A stretch of 64,000 bases of DNA. Source: Sporosarcina psychrophila. Lineage in GTDB: Bacteria; Bacillota; Bacilli; Bacillales_A; Planococcaceae. The stretch covers positions 4,215,001 through 4,279,000 of the forward strand of contig NZ_CP014616.1 in the NCBI RefSeq assembly GCF_001590685.1, read 5' to 3'. Position 1 is the first letter of the stretch, and each line of letters starts with the position of its first letter. A program made the translations under genes and the position numbers. Of this stretch, positions 17,102 through 26,101 are shown one piece after another. Under the pieces are notes generated by a model. The model was given only the letters and a program-made list of their open reading frames with translations. It was not told the origin of the DNA and searched no databases.

Positions 17102-18045
17102 TACACATTCAATTTAATTTTCAGTTTCGACAACATGTCCACTGTCATTTTATCCAAATCATAGTTCGCTTTGAAGCCCCATTCATTTATAGCAGCTGTT
17201 GGATCAATCGAATCTGGCCAGCTATCAGCAATCGCCTGGCGTACTGGATCTACATCGTATGCCATTTCAAAAGTAGGAATCTGTTTTTTTATAGAAGCCG
17301 CAATTTCAGACGGTTCAAAACTCATCGCTGTTACATTAAATGCATTGCGGTGAATCAGTTTCGTTGGATCTGCTTCCATTAAATCAACAATCGCCTGTAA
17401 CGCATCCGGCATATACATCATATCCATGCGCGTTCCTTCTGCAATATAAGAAGTGTATTTCCCTTCTTCAAGTGCTTTGTAGTAAATATCGACCGCGTAA
17501 TCCGTCGTTCCGCCGCCCGGTTGCGCTACATACGAGATGAGCCCAGGGAACCGAACGCCGCGCGTATCCATTCCGAATTTGTGGAAATAGTAATCGCATA
17601 GTAATTCACCTGCAACTTTATTGACACCGTACATTGTCGTCGGTCGTTGCAATGTGTCTTGCGGTGTATCTTTTTTCGGTGTTGAAGGACCGAATGCACC
17701 AATTGAACTTGGTGTGAAAAACTGCATATCCAGCTCGCGCGATACTTCAAGTGCGTTCATAAGACCGCCCATATTGAGATTCCATGCAAATAATGGCTCA
17801 TCTTCCGCTTTAGCAGATAATAATGCAGCCATGTGCATCATCGTATCTGCACCGAAATCCTTTGCAAGCGCATGCATATTGTTCGCATCTGTCACGTCAA
17901 GTATTTCAAATGGGCCTTCTGTTGCCGAATCCATGCGACGTATATCTGTCGCCAAGACGTTCTCTGTGCCATATTCTGAACGTAACTTTGTAATTAATTC
18001 TGAACCGATTTGACCTAAAGCACCCGTAACCATGATTTTTTTCAT
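17101..18045 (-). CDS. tdh: L-threonine 3-dehydrogenase, SDR/epimerase type
   Basis: 314-residue extended short-chain dehydrogenase. NAD-binding GALGQIG at 8-14; catalytic Tyr139-x3-Lys143 in [12 protein letters not shown]; Ser113/114 in [10 protein letters not shown]. Closest to the UDP-galactose-epimerase-like threonine dehydrogenases, which oxidise threonine to 2-amino-3-ketobutyrate. The kbl gene nearby, which uses that product, supports this call over a sugar epimerase. ATG start with only a weak SD (GGGG, 11 nt). A good promoter lies at 18139-18167. Confidence 0.85.
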   Translation of the reverse strand: MKKIMVTGALGQIGSELITKLRSEYGTENVLATDIRRMDSATEGPFEILDVTDANNMHALAKDFGADTMMHMAALLSAKAEDEPLFAWNLNMGGLMNALEVSRELDMQFFTPSSIGAFGPSTPKKDTPQDTLQRPTTMYGVNKVAGELLCDYYFHKFGMDTRGVRFPGLISYVAQPGGGTTDYAVDIYYKALEEGKYTSYIAEGTRMDMMYMPDALQAIVDLMEADPTKLIHRNAFNVTAMSFEPSEIAASIKKQIPTFEMAYDVDPVRQAIADSWPDSIDPTAAINEWGFKANYDLDKMTVDMLSKLKIKLNV

Positions 18046-18138
18046 TATTAATTATTCCCCGCTTTCAAACGTTTGTATTTATGGAGAGTACACGAAAATT
18101 ATATTTTTATAACTTCACTGATTCTATAGCTTTAATTC

Positions 18139-18167
18139 ATTATAAAACGTTCTCCTAGAAAAGACAA
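18139..18167 (-). promoter_or_regulatory. Sigma-A type promoter for tdh
   Basis: Minus strand TTGTCT, 17 bp, TATAAT. It predicts a leader of about 85 nt. A 10 bp palindrome CAAACGTTTG lies in that leader at 18065-18074 and could be an operator. Confidence 0.75.
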
Positions 18168-18313
18168 CATTGTTTTAAACCTCTACAAATTACTACCAAA
18201 CTTCTCCATTATAATTAAAGTAAAATATAAGATTCACGGTGGTGAGATAAATAAATTCAACATGCAACGATATATGTTACTTCATAAAAGTTGAATTTTA
18301 AATTTAGCGAATG

Positions 18314-18341
18314 AAAAAAGCCCCAAGTTAAGGGCTTTTTG
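18314..18341. terminator. Terminator after the AlkD-like gene
   Basis: Stem AAAAAGCCC / GGGCTTTTT, T-rich on both strands. Confidence 0.8.
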
Positions 18342-18385
18342 TTTGTATAAGTATGTGCTTGTTCCTTGATATTACTCTATTTTCA

Positions 18386-19090
18386 TTAACAGCGAACCGT
18401 TTTCTTTTTCTTCGGTTCACCGCGTGTTAGTACTTTCTCAATATAATCTGTTGCAAGCGGAACTTTACACGCAGTATTTCCGACATCGACATGTACTTTC
18501 CCAACTGCTTCTGCAACTTTTTTTGCTTCATCACGGATTTCAGGCACATAGGCTCCTACACAAATGATGAACTGATTCATATTATAGCGCACTCGGTTAG
18601 GCGCTTCATGAATGGTGTTACAGATTTCTTGTAAAAATGAACTTATTTCTTTCAAGTCCAGCTCATCCGCTCCTGCGTACGTAATATAATTCGAATAAGT
18701 GCTCCAACCGGCAACCGCCGTCATTTCACGGTCAGACCTAATCCATTCCCTTGCTAGTTTAAGCGCATTTGGACTCTCCGCTGCAACCCATCCCACTGCA
18801 TATTCTGCATTCATATACCAATTCGCCGCGTCTACCCACCGCTGAAGATCATCCTCTGTCATCAGTTTTGGATCCACTGCAAGCGCTGCGAGATAAATCG
18901 CATCCGAATTTCCAGTGTCATAAAGTCGAAGCGCTAGCTCATGATCTTTCTTAATATACTTTAAGATTTTCTTCAAATCGCCTACACGAACACCGAAAAA
19001 CGGTTCGGATGCTCCATGATTCAAGAATGTTGTCTTCGTTTGTTCATTGCCGAATTCTTCAAGCTGCTTCATCACTTCTTCAAACATCAT
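18386..19090 (-). CDS. DNA alkylation repair protein, AlkC/AlkD HEAT-like family
   Basis: 234-residue all-helical protein of the DNA_alkylation (AlkD-like) superfamily, whose members use HEAT-like repeats to bind damaged DNA and may act as glycosylases. Seen: FFGVRVGDLKKILK near residue 30, YLAALAVDPKLM near 65, and tryptophan-rich WVDAANWY and EYAVGWVAAES around 85-105. Repair activity is inferred from family only. ATG with SD AAGGGGG. It separates kbl from tdh, with its own terminator. Confidence 0.78.
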   Translation of the reverse strand: MMFEEVMKQLEEFGNEQTKTTFLNHGASEPFFGVRVGDLKKILKYIKKDHELALRLYDTGNSDAIYLAALAVDPKLMTEDDLQRWVDAANWYMNAEYAVGWVAAESPNALKLAREWIRSDREMTAVAGWSTYSNYITYAGADELDLKEISSFLQEICNTIHEAPNRVRYNMNQFIICVGAYVPEIRDEAKKVAEAVGKVHVDVGNTACKVPLATDYIEKVLTRGEPKKKKTVRC

Positions 19091-19209
19091 CAGGGTTCCC
19101 CCTTTTTCTTTTCATTTTCTCCTATTTGTCTTGAAGGATGCAAGTTTAGGTCCAGTCGATTGATTAAGTGATTGCTTGCCATGACTCCACAGCGATCCTT
19201 CTAACCCCT

Positions 19210-19244
19210 AAAAAATCCCGGACAGCATACAAGCCATCCGGGAT
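19210..19244 (-). terminator. Terminator after kbl
   Basis: Minus strand stem AATCCCGGA / TCCGGGATT with T6 tail. Confidence 0.85.
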
Positions 19245-19254
19245 TCCTCATTTA

Positions 19255-20445
19255 TTATGAAATTACATTCAGTTCTTTACCAACTTTTTCGTAAATGACG
19301 AGTGCTTCGTCAATCATTTCTTTGGTATGCGCTGCAGTTGGCATGTTGCGGACGCGACCTTTTCCTTTAGCGACTGTTGGGAAGACGATTGATTTAGCAT
19401 ATACGCCTTCTTCCGCAAGACGTTTAGAAAATTGTTGTGTCAGCTTCTCTTCGCCGATGATGCATGGTGTGATTGGTGTTTCAGAAGCACCGATATTGAA
19501 ACCTAATTTCTTAAGTCCCGCTTTTAAGTAATTACCGTTTTCCCAAAGTTTATCATGCAGCTCTGTGGATTCCGATATCTTGTCCAATGCGCCCATAATC
19601 GCAGCGACATCCCCTGCAGGAAGTGCCGTCGAGAATAAGAATGGACGTGAACGAACTTTCAGCCAGTCAATCAATTCCTGCGTTCCTGCAACATAGCCGC
19701 CGACAACACCGATTGCTTTCGATAGGGTACCCATTTGGAGGTCAATCTCTTTTTCAAGACCGAAATGTTTGACGGTCCCTTTTCCTTTACCAGTAACGCC
19801 TGAACCGTGCGCGTCATCGACATAAGTGATCAAGTCGAATTCCTTCGCGATTTTCACAACTTCAGGAAGGTTGGCGATATTGCCGTCCATCGAGAACACG
19901 CCATCCGTAATGTACATCACTTTTTCATACAGGCCGGATTCCGTTGCTTCTTTTGCTTTTGCACGGAGGTCGTCCATATCTTGGTGATTAACACGAATGA
20001 CTTTCGCACCGGAAAGGCGGCAGCCGTCGATAATAGATGCGTGATTTAATTCATCCGAAAGAATCGCGTCTTTTTTAGTCATGACAGCGGAAATTGCCGC
20101 CATATTACAGTTGAAGCCCGATTGATAAGAAATTGCAGCTTCCGTTCCTTTGAACTCAGCAAGCTTCTTTTCCAACTGAACGTGGATATCGAGCGTACCA
20201 TTGATTGTACGGACTGCACCTGCACCGACACCGTATTTTTCAGTTGCGGCAATCGCCAATTTTTTCAAATCTTCGTCTGTTGCAAGTCCCAGATAGTTAT
20301 TTGAAGACAAGTTAATAAGATCTTTTCCTTTAATTTTAATGATTGGGCCGTTTGGTCCTTCAATAGGGTCAATTTCGTTGTAAAGTCCTTGATCACGAAG
20401 TTCTTTTAGATTCTCCTGTAAAAATGCAGTGAGTTTTTTTGACAA
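19255..20445 (-). CDS. kbl: Glycine C-acetyltransferase (2-amino-3-ketobutyrate CoA ligase)
   Basis: 396-residue alpha-oxoamine synthase, PLP enzyme. PLP lysine is Lys243 in [15 protein letters not shown] (about 210-216) and [11 protein letters not shown] (about 131-141) are family motifs. It cleaves 2-amino-3-ketobutyrate with CoA to glycine and acetyl-CoA, following Tdh. I chose TTG 20445, with SD GAAAGGAAG six bases upstream; this gives the usual 396-398 residues, whereas the longer frame has an atypical 14-residue extension. Confidence 0.93.
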   Translation of the reverse strand: MSKKLTAFLQENLKELRDQGLYNEIDPIEGPNGPIIKIKGKDLINLSSNNYLGLATDEDLKKLAIAATEKYGVGAGAVRTINGTLDIHVQLEKKLAEFKGTEAAISYQSGFNCNMAAISAVMTKKDAILSDELNHASIIDGCRLSGAKVIRVNHQDMDDLRAKAKEATESGLYEKVMYITDGVFSMDGNIANLPEVVKIAKEFDLITYVDDAHGSGVTGKGKGTVKHFGLEKEIDLQMGTLSKAIGVVGGYVAGTQELIDWLKVRSRPFLFSTALPAGDVAAIMGALDKISESTELHDKLWENGNYLKAGLKKLGFNIGASETPITPCIIGEEKLTQQFSKRLAEEGVYAKSIVFPTVAKGKGRVRNMPTAAHTKEMIDEALVIYEKVGKELNVIS

Positions 20446-20523
20446 TGTAATCTTCCTTTCAAACAAATGATACCCCCATTTTAGCATACGACCGGCCCAA
20501 TCGTAGTATAAAGCGCATACTTG

Positions 20524-21591
20524 TTAAGTTAGTTCCGAAAGAATTTTCGATTTTTTTTCAAAAACGGATGGCATAATCGCAGTATCCATCGTAGCTTTCA
20601 TGCTATTTTCCGCTTGTGCATAGGCCTGCATATAGCCAGCCGCGTCAAGCATTTTCTCCGTGTAGGCTTCGTGAATTACACTGATTTCCTTTTCCGCCTC
20701 TGCATCTTCCTCACACATATGCACGAGGTCCAGCAATTCATCCCCCGGATATTCCACATCGTAAACATGTGGATTCGTTGCGTCAAGAAGACATACCGAC
20801 AGTTCAGGGAAAATAACTAAATCGACTCCCGCTGGATCCAGCCCACACCAGCCATATTGAACGTCAAATCCACGCTTTTCCGCTTCGGAGCCTAGCGCTT
20901 TCATAAGTGTCGATTTCCCGGTTCCCGGAAGGCCTTTAATAAGAATTCTCCGTTCCAAACGCTTCGTAATGGATGGGATGAAATCTTGCGCCCCTCCAGA
21001 TGTCAATGAACCGATTAGCCTGTGCGAGACAGCCGCTTCCTTATTCAGCTTGATTGTTCCAAATAATTCTTCTTTTAATGATGCTATTTTGTTTTCATGA
21101 ACCTCCCACATCATCCTTCTGATATTCACTTTTTCCCAATCGTCATGAATATCTTTTGCTTCCGCTAGCGATTGCAATGCTTTGCCGAGTGCAATTCCAG
21201 ACTCAGCTAATTTTTCAACAATTATTCCATTTTGCCCTACCAACTTGACTTCATCATAGACATCGTAAAAGCTGATCACTTTATGCTTACCGCCGATATC
21301 CGCTGGTTCGAGTGCAACTGGATGTGACGCTTGTAGAATAAGCAAGTTCGGTCCTTTAACATAAATTGCATCCGTTTTGTCGGGTTGCACAGGATCCATG
21401 AATCGATCGACGTCATAGCCACGCTTTAAGTAATGCGTAGTAGCTTCATTCAACACGTTTGAGATGGCGTTTGTCGGTGGACATTTTAGAAAAAACGTTT
21501 GTGAAGCCGATGCAATTAGTTTGTCATATTTATGGGAGATACCAGCACCTGTATAGGCTGTCCCCATATATTGGGTTATCGTTCCATACAT
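20524..21591 (-). CDS. Two-domain P-loop ATPase, first P-loop degenerate
   Basis: 355 residues, resembling the PRK06851-type ATPases of Firmicutes that contain two tandem P-loop domains. The C-terminal domain has an intact Walker A (LPGTGKSTLMK, about residue 225) and a following VIFPELSVCLLDATNPH strand. In the N-terminal domain the equivalent position reads FFLKCPPTNAISNVL, so the GTGKS loop is lost. Function unknown. ATG 21591 has SD AAAGGA with an 8 nt spacer; upstream TTG and ATG codons are worse placed. Confidence 0.75.
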   Translation of the reverse strand: MYGTITQYMGTAYTGAGISHKYDKLIASASQTFFLKCPPTNAISNVLNEATTHYLKRGYDVDRFMDPVQPDKTDAIYVKGPNLLILQASHPVALEPADIGGKHKVISFYDVYDEVKLVGQNGIIVEKLAESGIALGKALQSLAEAKDIHDDWEKVNIRRMMWEVHENKIASLKEELFGTIKLNKEAAVSHRLIGSLTSGGAQDFIPSITKRLERRILIKGLPGTGKSTLMKALGSEAEKRGFDVQYGWCGLDPAGVDLVIFPELSVCLLDATNPHVYDVEYPGDELLDLVHMCEEDAEAEKEISVIHEAYTEKMLDAAGYMQAYAQAENSMKATMDTAIMPSVFEKKSKILSELT

Positions 21592-21637
21592 ACCGATCAT
21601 CCTTTCTGTACATACGATTAACGTATGCTCAGACAAT

Positions 21638-21672
21638 AAAAAAAAGCACGGCTTCGAGGCACATGCTTAAAA
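21638..21672 (-). terminator. Terminator after the YczE-type gene
   Basis: Minus strand stem AAGCATG / CGTGCTT followed by T8. Confidence 0.75.
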
Positions 21673-21691
21673 ATAATTAATGAGTTTCGAT

Positions 21692-22324
21692 TTAAAATAA
21701 AGCGTCTTCTTCCTCTTCGCCGATAACTTTCAACAAGAACTTGCGGCATTGTGGCAATGTATAATGAGCAATTTGCCCCAAGAATAAAGCAATTAACACA
21801 GTCCCAATTCCAATTGGACCGCCGAATAACCAGCCTATAAGTGCGACAATGACTTCAAGTGTAGTACGAACTTTTTTTACGCTGGCTCCCGTTTTTTTAA
21901 CAAAGACGAGCATAAGACTATCCCGCGGACCCGCTCCGATATTTGGTGAAATATAGATTCCAACGCCATACCCCATAACAATTACACCCACTGAGAACAT
22001 CAGTATTTGCGCACCCATCGAAGTGATATCTGGTAGCAGCCAGTTGAATAAATCGATAAAGAGTCCAATCAAAATCATATTCAGCCATGTGCCAATCTGC
22101 GGCCATTCTTTCAAAACAGCAGCAGTTGAAATGATAATAATGAATCCTGAAATAATCCCCCATGTTCCAATCGTCAAGCCGAAGTTTTTGTACAATCCGA
22201 CATGCAATACATCCCACGGAGCGATTCCAAGTTTTTGACCTTTAATCGTCATTGAAATGCCTAGCGACAGAACCATCATACCCACCAAAAAGAATGTCCA
22301 TCTCCATATTAATATCTTTCTCAT
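21692..22324 (-). CDS. YczE/YyaS/YitT family membrane protein
   Basis: 210 residues with about five membrane segments. GISMTIKGQKLGIAPWDVLHVG and the later NIGAGPRDSLM are internal repeats typical of the YczE/YyaS family. Function is unknown; YczE-like proteins have been linked to secondary-metabolite export or regulation in Bacillus. ATG with SD AAGGA. Monocistronic, with terminators on both sides. Confidence 0.8.
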   Translation of the reverse strand: MRKILIWRWTFFLVGMMVLSLGISMTIKGQKLGIAPWDVLHVGLYKNFGLTIGTWGIISGFIIIISTAAVLKEWPQIGTWLNMILIGLFIDLFNWLLPDITSMGAQILMFSVGVIVMGYGVGIYISPNIGAGPRDSLMLVFVKKTGASVKKVRTTLEVIVALIGWLFGGPIGIGTVLIALFLGQIAHYTLPQCRKFLLKVIGEEEEDALF

Positions 22325-22368
22325 ATAAGTCCTTCTCCCTAATGATAGTGTAAGTAGCTAGCAATAAT

Positions 22369-22402
22369 AAAAGACACCCACGTAGCTAACGTGAATGTCT
22401 TA
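22369..22402 (-). terminator. Terminator after the YbaK-type gene
   Basis: Minus strand stem AAGACATTCACGT / ACGTGGGTGTCTT with a T-rich tail. Confidence 0.75.
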
Positions 22403-22450
22403 CTTGTAATCTATTCATTGTAACATGGCTTCTATCCTATATACAGACCG

Positions 22451-22942
22451 TCAACTTTTCACTATGTCGATAAAAAGTGCTTCAGTCACCCTAGCCAACT
22501 CTCCGGGAATCAGTTTCATTTGTAATCCTGGTTTACCCGCACTAACAATCATCGAGTCGAGACTTTCGGCTGATTTGTCAATGAATGTCGGGTATTTCTT
22601 TTTCATCCCGACAGCTGAACAGCCTCCGCGCACATAGCCCGTTTCTTTCGTCAGCTCTTTCAACGGTAGCATATCAAGCTTTTTCACTTCAGCAGCTCTT
22701 GCCGCTTTTTTCAAATCAAGTTCGTCCGCTACTGGCACTAAAAAAATGAATAGTTCACGCGGTCCTGCAATCGTGACGAGCGTCTTATAAACGACATCCA
22801 CTGCTTGTCCTGTTTTTTCAGCGACGGAAATCCCATCCACCAAACCATCGTTTACGTCATATTCCATTAGTTCGTAGATTACATTTTCCCCATCCAAAAT
22901 CCGCACTGCATTGGTTTTTACTTGCTTACCTTGCTTTGCCAT
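22451..22942 (-). CDS. Cys-tRNA(Pro)/Cys-tRNA(Cys) deacylase, YbaK type
   Basis: 163-residue YbaK/ProX editing-domain protein that hydrolyses mischarged Cys-tRNA(Pro) in trans. The conserved lysine is Lys53 in VVYKTLV; GGCSAVGMKKKYP (about 105-120) is the second signature. Length is standard. ATG with SD AGGTGAG. No operon partner. Confidence 0.9.
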   Translation of the reverse strand: MAKQGKQVKTNAVRILDGENVIYELMEYDVNDGLVDGISVAEKTGQAVDVVYKTLVTIAGPRELFIFLVPVADELDLKKAARAAEVKKLDMLPLKELTKETGYVRGGCSAVGMKKKYPTFIDKSAESLDSMIVSAGKPGLQMKLIPGELARVTEALFIDIVKS

Positions 22943-22966
22943 TCGTTCATCTCACCTTTCCAACAA

Positions 22967-22996
22967 CAAAAGGTCGCCATTTACTAGGCGACCTTC
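22967..22996 (-). terminator. Terminator after the 23006 gene
   Basis: Minus strand stem AAGGTCGCC / GGCGACCTT followed by TTGTT. Confidence 0.8.
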
Positions 22997-23005
22997 CGTA
23001 TCCAT

Positions 23006-23608
23006 TCATGCAATTTTATAAAAGCTCGGCCGATCGATTTCAAATCCCTTCTGTTTCATTAAAACTTGAAAAGAATAAGATGAAATCGCCTTTTCGTACC
23101 GTCTTTGCGTAATGAGTATTTCGCGCTCGAGATCGGAGGGAAGTTCTTTGGATGCCATTTTTGCAGTATCGGCTTCTTCACGTGCTGAGGTAATGTCAAT
23201 TTCGGATTGAGCCCTGTTGTGCAATATGATCTGTGCTTCTGTCCGCATAATTTTTGCTGATGCAGTTGCTGCAAGATTATAATCCGCCGTTGTCGGTTCC
23301 GGTTCTGATATTGCTTCAGCCCGCACATCTTTCCAACTAGCAATCGTCTCTTCAAGCGTCGTTCCAATCGGCAGCGCAATCTGCTTCATTTGTCCTGCGC
23401 CAAGCTGCCGAGGTTCAGGCCTCTTCGATTGATCGATTTCAGGTTCTTTCTTACCTATCAACAAAGCCTCTAGATTTTCAACCGTTTTCTGATTCTGCCC
23501 ATTGTATTGCACATTACGATTATAAGCACTTTCAGCATTCCTGCGCCTGCTTGCATCATATCGTTGTATAGGATCGCTTGCTATAGCTTGGGTCATAACG
23601 GCATTCAT
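23006..23608 (-). CDS. Hypothetical protein, helical and glutamine/alanine-rich
   Basis: I do not recognise this 200-residue protein. It has no signal peptide or membrane segment; it is polar and mostly helical in the second half (MRTEAQIILHNRAQSEID). The N-terminus MNAVMTQAIASDPIQRYD is followed by an Asn/Gln-rich stretch. Strong SD GGAGGTGA before ATG 23608 and a good terminator support a real gene. It has no operon neighbours. Confidence 0.7.
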   Translation of the reverse strand: MNAVMTQAIASDPIQRYDASRRRNAESAYNRNVQYNGQNQKTVENLEALLIGKKEPEIDQSKRPEPRQLGAGQMKQIALPIGTTLEETIASWKDVRAEAISEPEPTTADYNLAATASAKIMRTEAQIILHNRAQSEIDITSAREEADTAKMASKELPSDLEREILITQRRYEKAISSYSFQVLMKQKGFEIDRPSFYKIA

Positions 23609-23708
23609 CTTACTTCACCTCCACACTGTCGTATTTGCATAAATCTATTAACTCAAGTATACCCAATTCATTTTGAAGAATAAACCCTACGAAAGCGCTA
23701 TAAAGGAA

Positions 23709-25883
23709 TCACTTATCGAATAGTTTCTTTAGCGCATCTGCCATCGCCGTATTCTCCAACTCTTCCGGTGCTCCTTGTTTTTTCATGTACTTCTGAACAT
23801 CGCGTTTATCGGCTTTCTTACCGCCTGAGTTTTCTTTACGCTTCTCAAATGCCGATAACTTCTCACGGTGACCACATTTACAAACAAAAATTCGTCCGTC
23901 GCCTTCCCCGCGCATCTCCAATTTCTTTTTACAAACTGGGCATCTGGCATTCGTCAGCATTGAGACGTTTTTACGATGACCGCACTCACGGTCCTGACAA
24001 ACTAGCATTTTGCCACGTTTGCCGTTCACTTCTAACAGTAGTTTACCGCAATCTGGACACGCTTTCCCCGTGACATTATCATGTTTATATTTTTTATCAT
24101 CTGTTTTAATTTCAGTAACGGTTTGCCTCGAAAAGCCAATCATATTTTTCATGAATTCTTCCTTTTTCATCTGGCCATTCGCAATTTTTGTTAGCCCTTG
24201 TTCCCATTCAGCTGTTAGTGCCGGTGATTTCAAATCTTCCGGAACGAGCTCAAGCAACTGGCGTCCTTTAGATGTCGTGTAAATATCATTGCCTTTTTTC
24301 TCCATAACAAACGAGTTGAATAGCCGCTCAATGACATCTGCACGTGTTGCAACTGTTCCGAGTCCGCCTGTTTCACCAATTGTTTTGATAAGTTCTTTTG
24401 ATTCACCCTGCATGAACTGCGAAGGATTTTCCATCGCTGCAAGCAAAGTTCCTTCATTGAATCGAGCAGGCGGTTTTGTTTGACCGTTCGTCATAACGAT
24501 GGCTTGAATTTTCACTTCTTCACCTTTTGTAAATGGTGGAAGTGTATCCGTGTCTAGCTCTTCTTCCTCTGTCGAATAAACTTTTTTCCAGCCTTCATCC
24601 GTAACAGTACGCCCTTTTGCTTTGAATGTCTCCCCGCCAACTGCGAGTTCAGCGGTTACTTGGTCATAACGGAACGGACCGAAGAAGACAGCTAAAAAAC
24701 GTTTGACGATTAAATCATATAAACGTTGTTCCTTATCAGATAAGTTTTGAAGAATTGGCGTTTCCTCGGTAGGAATGATGGCATGATGATCTGATACACG
24801 TTTGTCATCAATGACGCCTTTCTGCGGTTTAACAGTGCCAGCACGCAGAAGTGAGTTGGTCGCTTTACGGTATGGACCAATATCCACAGCTTTAATGCGC
24901 TCTTTCAACGTGCTTTCCATATCTGATGTCAGATGTTTCGAATCGGTACGCGGGTACGTCACCGCTTTATGGCGCTCATATAAATTTTGCAATGTCGACA
25001 GTGTCTCTTTCGCTGACCACGACCAACGACGGTGCGCTTCTTTCTGGAGCTCTGTTAAATCAAATAAATGCGGTGCTGGCTGTGACTTCGGTGTCGTTTT
25101 CACTTCTATCACTTTTCCAGCATGAACCCCGTCAATTTTCTCGAGTAACTTTTCAACCTGTTCTTTATCGAACGACTGCGTTTGACCTGCTTTATCGTGC
25201 CATGTAAACTTCGCGGTTTCCGTCAATGCTTGCATACCGTAGAATGATCTCGGCTTAAAATCACGGATTTGATGCTCACGTTCTGCAATCATAGCAAGTG
25301 TCGGAGTTTGAACACGTCCCGTTGAAAGTTGGGCATTGTATTTAACTGTCAGCGCACGCGTTGCATTAATGCCGACAACCCAGTCTGCTTCCGCACGGGC
25401 TACTGCTGCCTGATATAAGTTTTCATAAGCGCGGCCGTCTTTTAAGTTGTTGAAACCATCTTTAATTGCTTTATCGGTGACCGATGAAATCCACAACCGT
25501 TTAACAGGCTTGCGAACTTTCGCTTGTTCTAGAATCCAGCGTGCAACAAGTTCCCCTTCGCGCCCCGCATCCGTCGCAATGATAATATCTTTCACATCGT
25601 TGCGCAGAAGCTGTGCTTTAACCGCATTAAACTGTTTCATCGTCTGACGGATGGGTACCAGTTTGAACGGCGCTGGAATAATCGGTAAATGTTCAAGTTT
25701 CCATTCCTTGAATTCATTGCCATAGCCTTCTGGATCCGCATGTGTCACTAGATGGCCCAGCGCCCACGTCACGATATAATTGGTGCCTTCAAGAAATCCA
25801 TTTCCTTTTTTATTGCAGCCGAGTACCCGTGCGATATCGCGAGCTACGGATGGCTTTTCAGCTAATACAAGTGATTTAGACAT
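23709..25883 (-). CDS. topB: DNA topoisomerase III
   Basis: 724-residue type IA topoisomerase that cuts one strand to decatenate or relax DNA. Toprim domain at 1-130 (Glu9 in LAEKPSV, Asp105 in ATDAGREGEL); catalytic Tyr310 in TYPRTDSKHL. The C-terminus has several CxxC zinc motifs (CPDCGKLLLE, CQDRECGH, CPVCKKKLE). Length and Tyr310 agree with B. subtilis TopB. ATG 25883 has SD GGGGGA with a 7 nt spacer; the upstream in-frame Met lacks one. Confidence 0.96.
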   Translation of the reverse strand: MSKSLVLAEKPSVARDIARVLGCNKKGNGFLEGTNYIVTWALGHLVTHADPEGYGNEFKEWKLEHLPIIPAPFKLVPIRQTMKQFNAVKAQLLRNDVKDIIIATDAGREGELVARWILEQAKVRKPVKRLWISSVTDKAIKDGFNNLKDGRAYENLYQAAVARAEADWVVGINATRALTVKYNAQLSTGRVQTPTLAMIAEREHQIRDFKPRSFYGMQALTETAKFTWHDKAGQTQSFDKEQVEKLLEKIDGVHAGKVIEVKTTPKSQPAPHLFDLTELQKEAHRRWSWSAKETLSTLQNLYERHKAVTYPRTDSKHLTSDMESTLKERIKAVDIGPYRKATNSLLRAGTVKPQKGVIDDKRVSDHHAIIPTEETPILQNLSDKEQRLYDLIVKRFLAVFFGPFRYDQVTAELAVGGETFKAKGRTVTDEGWKKVYSTEEEELDTDTLPPFTKGEEVKIQAIVMTNGQTKPPARFNEGTLLAAMENPSQFMQGESKELIKTIGETGGLGTVATRADVIERLFNSFVMEKKGNDIYTTSKGRQLLELVPEDLKSPALTAEWEQGLTKIANGQMKKEEFMKNMIGFSRQTVTEIKTDDKKYKHDNVTGKACPDCGKLLLEVNGKRGKMLVCQDRECGHRKNVSMLTNARCPVCKKKLEMRGEGDGRIFVCKCGHREKLSAFEKRKENSGGKKADKRDVQKYMKKQGAPEELENTAMADALKKLFDK

Positions 25884-25967
25884 AGGTAAATCCCCCTTCT
25901 TCATACATCGATTATACGGGAGAACGCGATTGGATGCATGTCGGGCGAATGAATAAAGCCCTTGGCG

Positions 25968-26004
25968 TAAAAAATCCCCCTAACCGGAAAATCCGATTAA
26001 GGGA
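25968..26004 (-). terminator. Terminator after the CPA1-TrkA antiporter
   Basis: Minus strand stem CCCTTAATCGGA / TCCGGTTAGGG followed by T6. Confidence 0.8.
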
Positions 26005-26101
26005 ATTGCATCAATTTCATATTTTACGATTGGTGTTCAATGTATCAAAAGCAATGGCTATCTGCCTGTTACAGATCTTAGTCAGCCACTTGGTACTCCA
26101 T

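Larger units (their letters stand above)
18046..18385. other. 340 bp intergenic stretch between tdh and the AlkD-like gene
   Basis: Holds the tdh promoter and leader, a 9 bp inverted repeat (AAATTCAAC...GTTGAATTT, about 18251-18299) and a terminator at 18314. I see no gene. Confidence 0.6.
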
